A stretch of 64,000 nt of DNA. Origin: an uncultured Prevotellaceae bacterium. Its GTDB lineage: Bacteria > Bacteroidota > Bacteroidia > Bacteroidales > Bacteroidaceae. The position numbers and the translations under genes are program-made. The notes beneath the pieces were generated by a model. That model worked only from the letters and a program-made list of their open reading frames with translations. It was not told the origin of the DNA and did not search any database. Of the stretch, positions 32,479 to 41,549 are shown one piece after another (position 1 is the first letter of the stretch; the number at the start of each line of letters is the position of its first letter). Location: assembly GCA_900316475.1 (NCBI GenBank), contig ONDA01000018.1:36409-100408 (forward strand), in the 5' to 3' direction.

Positions 32479-32837
32479 GCGCCCAAAACGGCTTTTACAC
32501 GCTCCGGGTCGAGCTGATGGTACTTATGCTGCAGGTCGGCATCGAAGTCTACCTCGAAGTATTCCTCGTCGTAGAACGACAGCTTGGAGTTGGTATCGGG
32601 GGCGCACTCTATATAGACCATTGTGGCAGGGTCAATACCCTTGGCTTCGCAAATCTGGTCGGCCAGCTTGCGACCGGCGTAGGTAATACTGGTACCAGGG
32701 TTCTCCTGGTAAAGTTCGGTGACGACGACGTATGTCTTGCCGTCGTGCTGACGGATTTTCAGGCCGCAGCTGGAGGGCTCATCCCAGGTGCCGCGGAACT
32801 CGAAGATCTCGTCGTAGTATTCTTTGGGGACTTTCAT
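32475..32837 (-). CDS. Conserved-looking hypothetical protein
   Basis: 120 residues, acidic, without signal peptide or membrane segment (MKVPKEYYDEIFEFRGTWDE, YVVVTELYQENPGTSITYAG, VEFDFDAD-like end). I do not recognise the family. It lies between the radical SAM gene (56 bases of 8-bp repeats between them) and the secreted hydrolase (4-base overlap), so it is probably translated from the same mRNA. The compact beta-rich pattern suggests a small soluble domain. Confidence 0.7.
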   Translation of the reverse strand: MKVPKEYYDEIFEFRGTWDEPSSCGLKIRQHDGKTYVVVTELYQENPGTSITYAGRKLADQICEAKGIDPATMVYIECAPDTNSKLSFYDEEYFEVDFDADLQHKYHQLDPERVKAVLGA

Positions 32838-32840
32838 TTT

Positions 32841-32896
32841 TACGAATTAACGATTAAACGATTTAACGATTAAACGAATTAACGACTAAACGATTA
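32841..32896 (+). repeat. 8-bp tandem repeat AACGATTA x7, intergenic
   Basis: Seven tandem octamers of the AACGATTA type fill the whole gap between the radical SAM stop and the hypothetical gene. It is one of the few arrays here with a period other than seven. Confidence 0.85.
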
Positions 32897-34174
32897 AACA
32901 TTAACATTGCGCTTCGAGCGGTCCACCTTGTGACCGAAGGTCTGGTTGCGCAGGCGGCGGTCGGGCTGACGGTAGGTGCCCTCGTTCATCTCGCGCAGGG
33001 CGACGTTGCAGAACAGGTTGAACATCTTCTGCTCCTGCGTCTCGTTCTTGTAGAACGACTGCCAGGCGTAGTCGTAGACGTTCTGCAGCTGCTCGGGCGT
33101 CATGTGCTTGGGCTGGAACACCACCTGACCGGCGTTATAGTGGTTCCAGTCAAAGTCGAAGATACGGCCCTGACGCAGCAGGTCGTCGTAGATCTTGGTG
33201 TGGGGGAACGGTGTCAGCACGGTGAACTCCGCCAGGTCGAGGTCTATCTCGCCTAAGAAGTCGATGAGCCGCTTGCAGTCGTCCTCGGTCTGGTTGTCGA
33301 GTCCCAAGAGGATAGTACCTTCAACACCAATGCCGTGGTCATGGTAGCGCTTCACGCGTTCCTTAATATAGTCTGAGGTGTCATAGACGGCCTGGTAGAC
33401 ATACCAGGCACCGGCGTCGTAGGCCAGCTGCAGCACCTCGTCGTCGTCCTCAATGGTGTGGCTTATCCACTTCTTCTTCAGCGGGGCGATGGCGCGGAAG
33501 AGTTCTTTCTCCCACTCCTTGTTCTGAGCCAGCGAATTGTCGACGATGAACAAGCGGTTGTTGTCGATGGCCGCCATATCCTCGACCACCTTGTCGATGG
33601 GACGCGGACGGAACTTTCGACCGCCGAGATAGCTGACGGCACAGGGATAGCAGCTGAAACGGCAACCGCGTGAGGCATGGAAGAGGTCTACCATCTGCAC
33701 GCCCTTGTGATTGTAGAGTTCACGCTTATAGAGGTCGCGGCGGCAGGGACCGACGCTCTCGATGGGCGGCAGCTGTCCCATATAGTTATAGACTTTCTTC
33801 AGCTCGCCGCGTACGAAGTCCTGCATGACGCCGTCCATACGTCCCTCACTCTCGCCGAGGAACAGCGAGTCGACGTGGTTCACCATCTCCTCAGCATGGA
33901 GCATCGACGAGATGCCGCCGGCCATGACCAGCTTGCCACGCTTGTGATACTCCTCGGCAATCTCCCAGCCGCGCTTTACCTGGGTGGAGAGCATCATGGA
34001 CAATGCCACGATGTCGCACTCCTCGTTGAAGTCGATGGGTTCAACATTCTCGTCGGTGAACGACACATCGACGTAGTCGGGCAGCGTGCCCGCAAAAGCC
34101 ACCGGTCCGTGAGGCGGCAGGTTGAAAGTCGTCTGCCCGGGGAGTTTCTTCCACTTCGGGTAGATTAGTTTCAT
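32894..34174 (-). CDS. B12-binding-domain radical SAM protein
   Basis: 426 residues from the ATG at 34174, one base after the upstream stop. An N-terminal cobalamin-binding-like domain (LIYPKWKKLPGQTTFNLPPH, IVALSMMLSTQVKRGWEIAE, LVMAGGISSMLHAEE) is followed by the radical SAM barrel with the 4Fe-4S motif CRFSCYPC in FHASRGCRFSCYPCAVSYLG. The C-terminal part has the TPFPHTKIYDDLLRQGRIF pattern. Such class B enzymes methylate or rearrange unactivated carbons. Its place beside two CrtI-like oxidoreductases suggests a tailoring step in polyene synthesis (inference). Confidence 0.85.
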   Translation of the reverse strand: MKLIYPKWKKLPGQTTFNLPPHGPVAFAGTLPDYVDVSFTDENVEPIDFNEECDIVALSMMLSTQVKRGWEIAEEYHKRGKLVMAGGISSMLHAEEMVNHVDSLFLGESEGRMDGVMQDFVRGELKKVYNYMGQLPPIESVGPCRRDLYKRELYNHKGVQMVDLFHASRGCRFSCYPCAVSYLGGRKFRPRPIDKVVEDMAAIDNNRLFIVDNSLAQNKEWEKELFRAIAPLKKKWISHTIEDDDEVLQLAYDAGAWYVYQAVYDTSDYIKERVKRYHDHGIGVEGTILLGLDNQTEDDCKRLIDFLGEIDLDLAEFTVLTPFPHTKIYDDLLRQGRIFDFDWNHYNAGQVVFQPKHMTPEQLQNVYDYAWQSFYKNETQEQKMFNLFCNVALREMNEGTYRQPDRRLRNQTFGHKVDRSKRNVNV

Positions 34175-34175
34175 C

Positions 34176-35705
34176 TTAATTCTTTCCATACGTATGATTA
34201 TATAAGTTGTTGATTTTCTCTACCAATTTGTTCTGCCCTATCAGGGCCTCAACAGTGTTCACAGCCGTCAGCGGCACACCGCAGATGCCGTGCAGGTTGA
34301 CGTTCTGTCCCGTCAGCAACAGGTTCTTGACTTTCGTCCAGATGGGCAGCTGCGATAGCATGATGTTCTGACAATCCTTGACGATGCCGTAGAGTGCGCC
34401 GTCGGGCTGTCCGTAGTAGTCGCGAATGGTCAGCGGACTCGATGACCACACATTTTCTACCGCATGGCCGAATCCAGGGTACAGCTGTTCCATACGGCTG
34501 AAGATACGGTCGACATGGTGCTGCTTCCACAGTTCGTAGTCCTCGCCCCGGCGGCCGACGGTGGTATGTTCCCACTGCTTGACGGCACTGAAGGGCATCA
34601 GACAGTTGATTATCATCTTCGTGGCCCACGGCCCCTGGTTGTGTTCCGGCGGTGTCATATACATGAAGCCGTGGGGCCACGCCTCGTCCGTCGGGTCATA
34701 CGTGCCGTGCTGCCACACGTGGCCGTATCCATCCTGGAAGTAGCAGGTGTGGTTGATATAGGGGAAGACGCCGTCGCGCAACTTGATGTAAACCGAGAAG
34801 GCCGAGTAGCTGTTGGGGATGCTGGCCACTCGCTGGCGGTACGATTTCGGGAAAGCTCCGGCGTCAGCGATGGTTATGAGCTGTTGCGGATGGATAGCCG
34901 AGATATAACAGTCGGCACTGTAGCTGACGCCCTTGTCGGTAGTAACACCCGTACAGCGGCGTTCGCTGTCGATGTGCAGACGCGTGACGCGCTGTCCTGT
35001 GACGACCTGCCCCCCACCCTGCGTGATGACATCTACCAAGGCGTCAGCCATCTGCTGGCTGCTGCCGACGAAGCGGTCTTGTCCGCTGATATACAACACG
35101 TTGATCAGGGCGTGGATATAAGCTGGCGTATGACCAGCCACACCGCCGTACATAGGGTTCATATAGGCCAGCACGTCGCGCAGCCGCTCATCCTTAATAT
35201 AGTAGGCAATAAGGTCGCTTGCCGACCACAGGAACTTCTCGCTGTGACTGAAAAGGTCGTCCTTACCCGTGCGGAGATAAAAGAAGTCCACCTCGTCGGC
35301 CAGTTGGTAAAGTGCCTCCACATACCGTCGCACGTTGTCGGCTTCGTCGGGAAACCTCTGTGCAAAGTATTCTGTGAAGGCTTCGCGTCCCTCTGGCACG
35401 CGGTAGGTGTCCTCTCCCATGATGATGCTGTCCATACAGTCGGCATCGCAGGGAAGCAGTTCTAGCCTGCTGTCAATGCCTAAATAGTGACAGATTTTCC
35501 GGACGCTGCCCTCCGGCCGCAAGCCGCCGAGCATGTGCATTCCCGTGTCGAACGAGACGCCTGCCCTCTTGAAGGTCTGCAATCCGCCTCCCGCCGTGGT
35601 ATTCTTCTCTACGACTGTCACACTGTAGCCCTCCTTTGCCAGGAGTGCGCCAGTGAAGAGTCCTCCGAGTCCTCCACCGATGATGATGATTGTCTGTCTG
35701 TTCAT
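34176..35705 (-). CDS. CrtI/phytoene-desaturase-like FAD oxidoreductase (copy 2)
   Basis: 509 residues. The FAD-binding start IIIGGGLGGLFTGALLAKEG and VVEKNTTAGGGLQTFKRAGV is typical of the phytoene dehydrogenase/CRTISO family. Conserved late FAD residues lie near NLLLTGQNVNLHGICGVPLT. It is paralogous to the gene just upstream (503 residues), with which it overlaps by ATGA. These enzymes desaturate or isomerise conjugated chains, so a role in shaping an aryl-polyene-type chain is likely. It is cytoplasmic or membrane-associated. Confidence 0.88.
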   Translation of the reverse strand: MNRQTIIIIGGGLGGLFTGALLAKEGYSVTVVEKNTTAGGGLQTFKRAGVSFDTGMHMLGGLRPEGSVRKICHYLGIDSRLELLPCDADCMDSIIMGEDTYRVPEGREAFTEYFAQRFPDEADNVRRYVEALYQLADEVDFFYLRTGKDDLFSHSEKFLWSASDLIAYYIKDERLRDVLAYMNPMYGGVAGHTPAYIHALINVLYISGQDRFVGSSQQMADALVDVITQGGGQVVTGQRVTRLHIDSERRCTGVTTDKGVSYSADCYISAIHPQQLITIADAGAFPKSYRQRVASIPNSYSAFSVYIKLRDGVFPYINHTCYFQDGYGHVWQHGTYDPTDEAWPHGFMYMTPPEHNQGPWATKMIINCLMPFSAVKQWEHTTVGRRGEDYELWKQHHVDRIFSRMEQLYPGFGHAVENVWSSSPLTIRDYYGQPDGALYGIVKDCQNIMLSQLPIWTKVKNLLLTGQNVNLHGICGVPLTAVNTVEALIGQNKLVEKINNLYNHTYGKN

Positions 35706-37213
35706 GTGTTAGCTTTTATGATGTCGTTAAAGATGCGTTCCGATGTCAGCAGTTCCGAACAAGTGACGACGGTGCCGACGAGTACACCCAGGATGCCGTG
35801 CGAGTTGATGTTCTGTCCTGTCAGCAACAGGTTGGGTATTTTTGTACGGTGCTGCACACGGGCGGCAGGGCCTAAGTTGATGTCCTTGGCGATGCCGTAC
35901 ATCGAGCCGCCCTCCGTACCGGTATAGTCGCGGTAGGTCAGTGGCGTTGATGTTTCATAGCCGGCCAGCCCCTCACGCAGCAACGGGAAGTCACGGCATA
36001 CAGCGGCGATAAGCCGTTCAGCCCGTTCGTGCTTCATCTGTTCGTAGTCCTCGCCACGATGCCCGATGCGCGTGCCCTGCCAGCGGCTCACCTCGTCCCA
36101 CTGCATATAGCTCAGGATAACGCCCCCCTCAGCCCACTGTTGCTGTTCGCGGCTGCAAAAGTGCATATAGAGGTAGCCTTTCGGCCAATCTTCAGAGGTA
36201 TAGCGCTCACAGTCCCACGGCGACGGCTGGTGATAGCCGTAGAAGTTGTAGTTCATATAGGGCACGGTCTGCGGTTTGAAGCGCAGGTAGACGCTGAAGC
36301 CGCCGACAGTTTCGGGCAGCGACTGTACACGGCGGCGGTAGGCGGGACGCAGCAGCGACGAGTCGCACATCTCCACTAACCGCGCAGGGTGTACGGCGGC
36401 GATGACGATGTCGGCGGGATAGTAGGTCTCGTCGGCCGTTACGACGCCGACGGCCTTCGTGTCGTCGCAGTCGATATGTGTCACCTGCTTGCGGCAAAGC
36501 ACCTGTCCGCCGCCATCCCTGATGGAGCGCACCAGCGAGGCGGCTATCTTGTCGCTGCCGCCGACAATGCGGAAGGCACTCTGGTTGTAGAAGTCGGTGA
36601 TGAAGGCGTGGGTAGAGAACGGTGTCTTGTCGCGCTCGGCAGCATAGAGGGGCAGACTGCCCACCAGGACGTCGCGCAGCAGCGGGTCGCCGATGACCTC
36701 GCCCAGCACGTCGTTCATACTGCGCAGCTGGTACTCGGTGTTCAGCGGCGTGGTGTCGCTGTCGGCCACTCGCAGGGAGTGTAGCGACGAGGCCTGTGCC
36801 ACCTGTTCTACGAGGTCGAAGTAGCGGTTCAGCCCGTCGCGTTCATGGGGGAAGTCCCTGGCCAGCGTCTCGATGAACGGCTCGCGGCCGTTGGCAATGC
36901 GGAACAGCTGTCCCTGAAGCGAGATGATGTCATAGCCCGCAGGGTTGAGACGGCTTAGGCTGATGTCGTCCATCACACCGAGATAGTGCAGCAGGCGTTC
37001 CAAGACCTGACCGCGGTCGGCAGAGCCGATGAAGTGCATGCCTGTCTCGAACTTCACGCCGCGACGGGTGAAGCACTGCAGACAGCCGCCCGGCTGCGTG
37101 CCCTGTTCCAGCACGGTGACGTCGTAGCCCGCCCGGCTGAGTATCAAGCCGCACGACAGGCCTCCCAAGCCACTGCCAATGATGACAACCCTATGTGATT
37201 TACTATTTGACAA
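35702..37213 (-). CDS. CrtI/phytoene-desaturase-like FAD oxidoreductase (copy 1)
   Basis: 503 residues with VVIIGSGLGGLSCGLILSRA, VLEQGTQPGGCLQCFTRRGV, and the C-terminal NLLLTGQNINSHGILGVLVG that aligns with the sister gene. The two share layout throughout, for example TPLTYRDYTGTEGGSMYGIA here and SPLTIRDYYGQPDGALYGIV in the partner, so they arose by duplication. They may work as a pair on the polyene chain or on a carotenoid-like intermediate. It is 25 bases after the exporter-acyltransferase stop, in the same transcript. Confidence 0.88.
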   Translation of the reverse strand: MSNSKSHRVVIIGSGLGGLSCGLILSRAGYDVTVLEQGTQPGGCLQCFTRRGVKFETGMHFIGSADRGQVLERLLHYLGVMDDISLSRLNPAGYDIISLQGQLFRIANGREPFIETLARDFPHERDGLNRYFDLVEQVAQASSLHSLRVADSDTTPLNTEYQLRSMNDVLGEVIGDPLLRDVLVGSLPLYAAERDKTPFSTHAFITDFYNQSAFRIVGGSDKIAASLVRSIRDGGGQVLCRKQVTHIDCDDTKAVGVVTADETYYPADIVIAAVHPARLVEMCDSSLLRPAYRRRVQSLPETVGGFSVYLRFKPQTVPYMNYNFYGYHQPSPWDCERYTSEDWPKGYLYMHFCSREQQQWAEGGVILSYMQWDEVSRWQGTRIGHRGEDYEQMKHERAERLIAAVCRDFPLLREGLAGYETSTPLTYRDYTGTEGGSMYGIAKDINLGPAARVQHRTKIPNLLLTGQNINSHGILGVLVGTVVTCSELLTSERIFNDIIKANT

Positions 37214-37238
37214 TTTCGATTTACTATTTATTGACGAT

Positions 37239-40200
37239 TTAACCGGTTATTACCTTATAATAATTCTCGAGTTTGCGGTAGGGCGCCCAGTAGGCGTCGG
37301 TCTCTATCCGCTGACATATCTCATCGTAGTGCGTCTGATAGTAGTGGCGCATCCCGCGGGTGAACTGCAATAGCGGCGACTGGCCGACAGACATACGACG
37401 GCCCACCTCGACATCGATACGTCCACGGCGCAATAGGAAGTCGCGCTTGGGCAACACATGGCCCACGCCGTGCAGAAAGACGGGCAGAATGTCGGCACCA
37501 AGCTGTTGTGCTAAATAGAAGGCGCCCTTATGGAAACGCAGGATGGAGCAGTCCTCCGAGCGAGTTCCCTCGGGGAACACACAGATGCTGTAGCCGCGCT
37601 CGTAGAGACCGCGCAACTGTTCTACGTGGTTCTCTATACCATTGCTCACGGGGTAGTATTCGGCACGGTGGATGACCATACCGTAGAAGGGATTGTGCCA
37701 CACCCAGTCGTTGGTGAGGAATACGATTTTCGGCGTGAGCATCATCAGGCACATCAGGTCGAGGTGCGACTGGTGGTTGCTCACCACGACAGCCGGTTTC
37801 TCGAAGGTCTCGCCTACCCTGTTCTCCAAATAGAACTTCACACCAGGCACGCGGCGGATGACGAAGTCGGACAGGCGCTGCAGCAGGCGGTGATACTTCA
37901 AACGGTGCTCCTCCGTGTCCTTGCCAATATGGAAATACAGCCACGTGTAGGGCAGCACGAAGAGATACATACAGACGAGGAAGAAGCCCATGGCAAACAG
38001 CGACCGCAGCACCCGTCCTAACGTAATGGGGAGTTTTTGGGCCACCTCGCACTTCGTACCTCGCACCTCGCACCTCGCACCTCGTACCTCGTACCTCGCA
38101 CCTCGCACCAGCCACCGGAACACCATCGGCGGCAGGTAGTAGGCCATGAGCACCACCGTACCCATGCCGATGATGGTAATCTCTGCCAACGAGTGCAAGG
38201 CCGGATGGCGGGCCAGAATCAGCGTACCGATGCCGATAAACATGATGACAGCCGAGAGGATGACGCTGCGGCGATAGCTCTGCAGACGGTGTCTGCCTGT
38301 GGCGTGCTCGTAGACCAGTCCCTCGGTGATAAAGATGGTATAGTCATCGCCCTGACCGAAGATGAAGGTAGCCAGGATGATGTTGACGATGTTGAACTGG
38401 ATGCCCAACAGCTGCATAAGTCCTAAAATCCACAGCCAGCTGACGGCCAGCGGCAGGAACGACAGCAGGGCCAGCTCCAACCGGCGGAACGACAGCCAGA
38501 GGAAGACGAAGACGACGAAACCGCAGACAAAGCTGACGTAGTTGAACGAGTCTTGCAGAATCTCTACCAGCTGCGCCCCGACGTTCTTGGCATTGATAAG
38601 ATGCTGTCCGCCTAAGAACTGGCTGACAGGGGCGAAGTAATCGGCCTGTTGCGGCTGCAGCCTGCCGGTCATCAGCGTCAGGAAGGGTTCAAAGGCGCCG
38701 TCGGCAAAACCCTGACGGCTGGCCTCTGCCAGCAGACTGTCGGCCAGTCCCGCATGGCGCTGACAGAAGTCGTTCCACAGCTGCAGACGCTGCTCCTGGG
38801 TGTCAGCCGAAGGCATCATGTCGGCCATCTCCGCCGGCATGTCTTCCGAGAGCTGTGCCAGCAGTTCCAGGTCCTGCCGCTGCTGGTCGGTCATGTAGTT
38901 GATGTGGCGCAGGTCGCTGTCGAACGAGGTCTGCAGGCTGAAGTAGCCGAGGACGAGGGTAAGGATGAGAAGGAGAGGGAGGAGGAGGTTTCGAGGTGCG
39001 AGGTGCGAGGTACGAGGTGCGAGATTTCGAGGTACGAGGTGCGAGGTACGAGGTGCGAGATTACCTTGCCACAGATTATTCCGCAGCAGAGTATTCTCGT
39101 ACCTCGTACCTCGTACCTCGCACCTCGATTCTCCCGAATCCCGTACCTCGCGCTTCAAGAATACCGGCATCACCACCAGCACAAACAGGATGGTACCGAC
39201 GAGCATCAGTGCGCCGAAGAGTCCTAAGTCGCGGAGTGCGGCGGCGTCGAGCCACAACAGACAGAGGAAGGCACTGACGGTGGTGACATTGCCGATAAGC
39301 AGTGGCGGCACCATGTCGCGCAGCGTCTGACTGCCGTCGCCGGTCTCGCGCAGGTGGTCGAGATAGTGCAGGGGATAGTTGACGGCAATGCCGATGATGA
39401 CGCTGCCAATGCCGATGACGATGATGGAGATGCTGTCGCGCAACAGCGACATGCCGGCAATGGCGAAGAGCCAGCCGAAGCCTAATGAGGCCGCTATCCA
39501 CAGCAGTTCGTACAGACGGCGGTAATGCCACAGCAACAGCGCGAGGATGAGCACCACGGAGATGGCGACGGCCAGCATCGAGTCGTGCTTGATCTGGGTG
39601 GCATTGCTGACGGCTATCAGGGGTCCGCCGACGGCTGACACCTTGACAGAGGGGCAGTCGCTGGCGGTGCGAGCCATCGCCTCGTCGAGCATCGCCGAGA
39701 GTTCGGCGTTATGTGCGGTCTCGCTTGTGCCGTATGGCGATGTCAGGAATGCCAGACCGTGACGGCCGTCGGCAGTAAAGACATAGCCCTCGTCGACGGC
39801 AAAATGGCTGCTGCGTCCCAGCTGCTGCAGACGCCCCATCACGGGTGCAAACAGCTGCAGCGGGTCGTTGGCCAGCGTCATTGTGGCCATGCCGCCGGTA
39901 GGCAACAGTAGCAGTTGCTTGTCGGCCGCAAGTTGCTCGGCCACATAGCCGGGCTGTGCCAGCAGCGAGTCCATACGCTGGTAGTCGGTCGGCATGAGAT
40001 AGTAGGGAGCATGCTCGCTGACAAAGGTCAGCACGTCGAGCATCTGGGTCTCGTCGACGGTCACTTGCAGGTCGCTGACCGTCTGCGCCGTGTCGACAGC
40101 CTCGAAATGCTGCCCGAAGGTGTCCATCGCCTGTTTCACCGAGTCCTTCTGCCCCGTGAAGACGACGACGATGCGGCTCTGGCTCGACAGCTGTTCGACG

Positions 40201-40376
40201 GCCTCGCGGTAGTCCTGCTGCTCCTCGCCCTGAGGCAGGAAGCGTGCAATGTCTTCTTCGAAACTGATGCGGAGGGCCAAGGTCAGCATAACGGCCAGCA
40301 AGAGGGCCAATCCCCCACCCGTCCACCAGCGGTGGGCGGAAAGGAATGTGTATATGCCGAAAAATACCTTGACCAT
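37239..40376 (-). CDS. MMPL-family exporter fused to a PlsC-type acyltransferase
   Basis: 1045 residues. Two MMPL/RND-like halves (membrane bundles around residues 255-410 and 600-800, each after a large periplasmic loop) are followed by a PlsC domain (about 850-1045) with NHQSHLD (HX4D) and FPEGTRSED. MMPL proteins move aryl polyenes or lipids across the inner membrane. The fused acyltransferase could attach the product to a lipid during export. Two inserts come from CGAGGTR-type heptamers: about 43 residues after membrane bundle one (SRCEVRGTRYE, NLAPRTSHLVPR) and 21 residues in bundle two (RGARYEVRGARCEVRGTK). Both sit in predicted loops. Confidence 0.9.
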   Translation of the reverse strand: MVKVFFGIYTFLSAHRWWTGGGLALLLAVMLTLALRISFEEDIARFLPQGEEQQDYREAVEQLSSQSRIVVVFTGQKDSVKQAMDTFGQHFEAVDTAQTVSDLQVTVDETQMLDVLTFVSEHAPYYLMPTDYQRMDSLLAQPGYVAEQLAADKQLLLLPTGGMATMTLANDPLQLFAPVMGRLQQLGRSSHFAVDEGYVFTADGRHGLAFLTSPYGTSETAHNAELSAMLDEAMARTASDCPSVKVSAVGGPLIAVSNATQIKHDSMLAVAISVVLILALLLWHYRRLYELLWIAASLGFGWLFAIAGMSLLRDSISIIVIGIGSVIIGIAVNYPLHYLDHLRETGDGSQTLRDMVPPLLIGNVTTVSAFLCLLWLDAAALRDLGLFGALMLVGTILFVLVVMPVFLKREVRDSGESRCEVRGTRYENTLLRNNLWQGNLAPRTSHLVPRNLAPRTSHLAPRNLLLPLLLILTLVLGYFSLQTSFDSDLRHINYMTDQQRQDLELLAQLSEDMPAEMADMMPSADTQEQRLQLWNDFCQRHAGLADSLLAEASRQGFADGAFEPFLTLMTGRLQPQQADYFAPVSQFLGGQHLINAKNVGAQLVEILQDSFNYVSFVCGFVVFVFLWLSFRRLELALLSFLPLAVSWLWILGLMQLLGIQFNIVNIILATFIFGQGDDYTIFITEGLVYEHATGRHRLQSYRRSVILSAVIMFIGIGTLILARHPALHSLAEITIIGMGTVVLMAYYLPPMVFRWLVRGARYEVRGARCEVRGTKCEVAQKLPITLGRVLRSLFAMGFFLVCMYLFVLPYTWLYFHIGKDTEEHRLKYHRLLQRLSDFVIRRVPGVKFYLENRVGETFEKPAVVVSNHQSHLDLMCLMMLTPKIVFLTNDWVWHNPFYGMVIHRAEYYPVSNGIENHVEQLRGLYERGYSICVFPEGTRSEDCSILRFHKGAFYLAQQLGADILPVFLHGVGHVLPKRDFLLRRGRIDVEVGRRMSVGQSPLLQFTRGMRHYYQTHYDEICQRIETDAYWAPYRKLENYYKVITG
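38043..38105 (+). repeat. Heptanucleotide array YACCTCG x9, inside the exporter gene
   Basis: Nine units, 63 bases, so the array is a multiple of three and adds exactly 21 codons. It lies between the second membrane bundle and the acyltransferase part. Confidence 0.9.
38992..39062 (+). repeat. Heptanucleotide array CGAGGTR x10 (two CGAGATT variants), in the exporter gene
   Basis: About ten units. They face the opposite orientation to the array at 39100-39127, so the two can pair as a stem with a 37-base loop. Confidence 0.9.
39100..39127 (+). repeat. Heptanucleotide array YACCTCG x4, in the exporter gene
   Basis: TACCTCG three times, then CACCTCG; a single further TACCTCG is at 39143. Reverse-complement partner of the array at 38992. 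Confidence 0.9.
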
Positions 40377-40383
40377 CTATTTT

Positions 40384-41151
40384 CTAACTTTTCAATTTTC
40401 TAATTCTCCTCAACAGCGCCTTTGGCCATCCATAGAAAACAGCTACGACGCAAAACGCCGTATTCAACAGCGAGATGCGTCCGAAGTCGGCCAACGGCCG
40501 GAAGTGTGTGACACGCTCACCCTCAGGCGGATAGTACACCCTAACGGGCACCGACACCAGCTTGACACCTGCCCATGCGGCAAAGACCAGCAACTCCAGT
40601 TCGGCCTCGTAGCGCGACGTGATGAAATGTACGCCCGACAGCCGTCTGAGCGGATAGAGGCGGTAGCCCGTCTGCGTATCGGGCAGACTGACGCCCGTCT
40701 GCACCTTGAACCAGAAGTTTGAGAACTTATTGGCAAAGGTGTTGCCGCCAGGCATATTCTCGGCCTGCAGGTTGCGGGCGCCGACGATGAGGGCCTCGGG
40801 ATGCTCCACTAACGCCTCAACGAACTGTGGAATGTCTTCGGGCATGTGCTGGCCGTCACTGTCGAGCGTAATAGCGTACTCGTAGCCTCGGTTGATGGCG
40901 TGCTTGAAACCCATGAGCAGGGCGTGACCCTTGCCGCGGTTCTCGGCGTAGTCCACCACCTGCAGCGGCAGGTCCTTCAGCTCGTCCAGGCGCTGGCGCG
41001 TGTCGTCAGTACAGCCGTCGACCACCACCACGATATGTTCTGTCAGCGCAGCCACGCGCCGCACCACGTCGCAGATGGTCCCCGCGTTGTTGTACGTAGG
41101 AATCACCACGCAGACCTTGCGGTCGTTCATCACCTGCCTGACACTCTCCAT
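40384..41151 (-). CDS. Family 2 glycosyltransferase
   Basis: 255 residues. The GT2 start CVVIPTYNNAGTICDVVRRV is followed by VVVDGCTDDTRQRLDE, the DxD motif in YAITLDSDGQHMPEDIPQFV, and the DTQTGYRLYPL acceptor region, as in dolichol-phosphate mannosyltransferase-like enzymes. The C-terminus has a hydrophobic stretch (ISLLNTAFCVVAVFYGWPKA), so it is likely membrane-associated. GT2 enzymes are regular members of aryl polyene clusters, probably linking the product to a sugar or lipid headgroup. Confidence 0.88.
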   Translation of the reverse strand: MESVRQVMNDRKVCVVIPTYNNAGTICDVVRRVAALTEHIVVVVDGCTDDTRQRLDELKDLPLQVVDYAENRGKGHALLMGFKHAINRGYEYAITLDSDGQHMPEDIPQFVEALVEHPEALIVGARNLQAENMPGGNTFANKFSNFWFKVQTGVSLPDTQTGYRLYPLRRLSGVHFITSRYEAELELLVFAAWAGVKLVSVPVRVYYPPEGERVTHFRPLADFGRISLLNTAFCVVAVFYGWPKALLRRIRKLKS

Positions 41152-41153
41152 CT

Positions 41154-41204
41154 CCTTACTACTTACTCCCTTTACTCCTTACTACTTACTCCTTACTACT
41201 TGAA
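41154..41204 (+). repeat. Heptanucleotide array CCTTACT/ACTTACT, between GT2 and dehydratase genes
   Basis: Six heptamers and one 9-base unit. It runs from just before the GT2 start codon into the last codons of the dehydratase. Confidence 0.85.
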
Positions 41205-41549
41205 CACCAAAGAATACTTCGTCAACAACTGCTCACCGGCCATGATGGTGCCCTTGGCCTTACATTCCGTCGTCGTGTCGTCAACCGACGTAAAGTCCAC
41301 GACGATGTCAGGCGTCTCGACGGGCGAGATGGGCGCCACAAACTTCAGGTTCACAATCTTGCTCAACGACAGACGGCGTCCGCAGCGGTCGCCCAACAGC
41401 TCGCCTATCATCTGCACGATGCAGACGCCGGGCGTGATGGGGTTGCCAGGGAAGTGGGCCTGGTAGATGGTGTGACTGGCATTGAGCCTGACGGCCACCT
41501 TATCGAGTGTTCCGCCCGTGACGGTGAACATACTATCTTTCAGTATCAT
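41196..41549 (-). CDS. Hot-dog 3-hydroxyacyl-ACP dehydratase (ApeI/FabZ-like)
   Basis: 117 residues. The FabZ signature His is in QAHFPGNPITPGVCIVQMIG, with Glu following in the helix. It removes water from the 3-hydroxyacyl-ACP during polyene elongation, creating the conjugated double bonds. It is a short, single hot-dog domain, like ApeI. It overlaps the DUF3261-like gene by 17 bases. The stop codon falls inside a heptamer array. Confidence 0.88.
   Translation of the reverse strand: MILKDSMFTVTGGTLDKVAVRLNASHTIYQAHFPGNPITPGVCIVQMIGELLGDRCGRRLSLSKIVNLKFVAPISPVETPDIVVDFTSVDDTTTECKAKGTIMAGEQLLTKYSLVFK

Noticed and set aside
38965-39330. Plus-strand frames rich in RGARCEVRGAR
   Set aside because: Antisense to the exporter gene; they only reflect the heptamer arrays.
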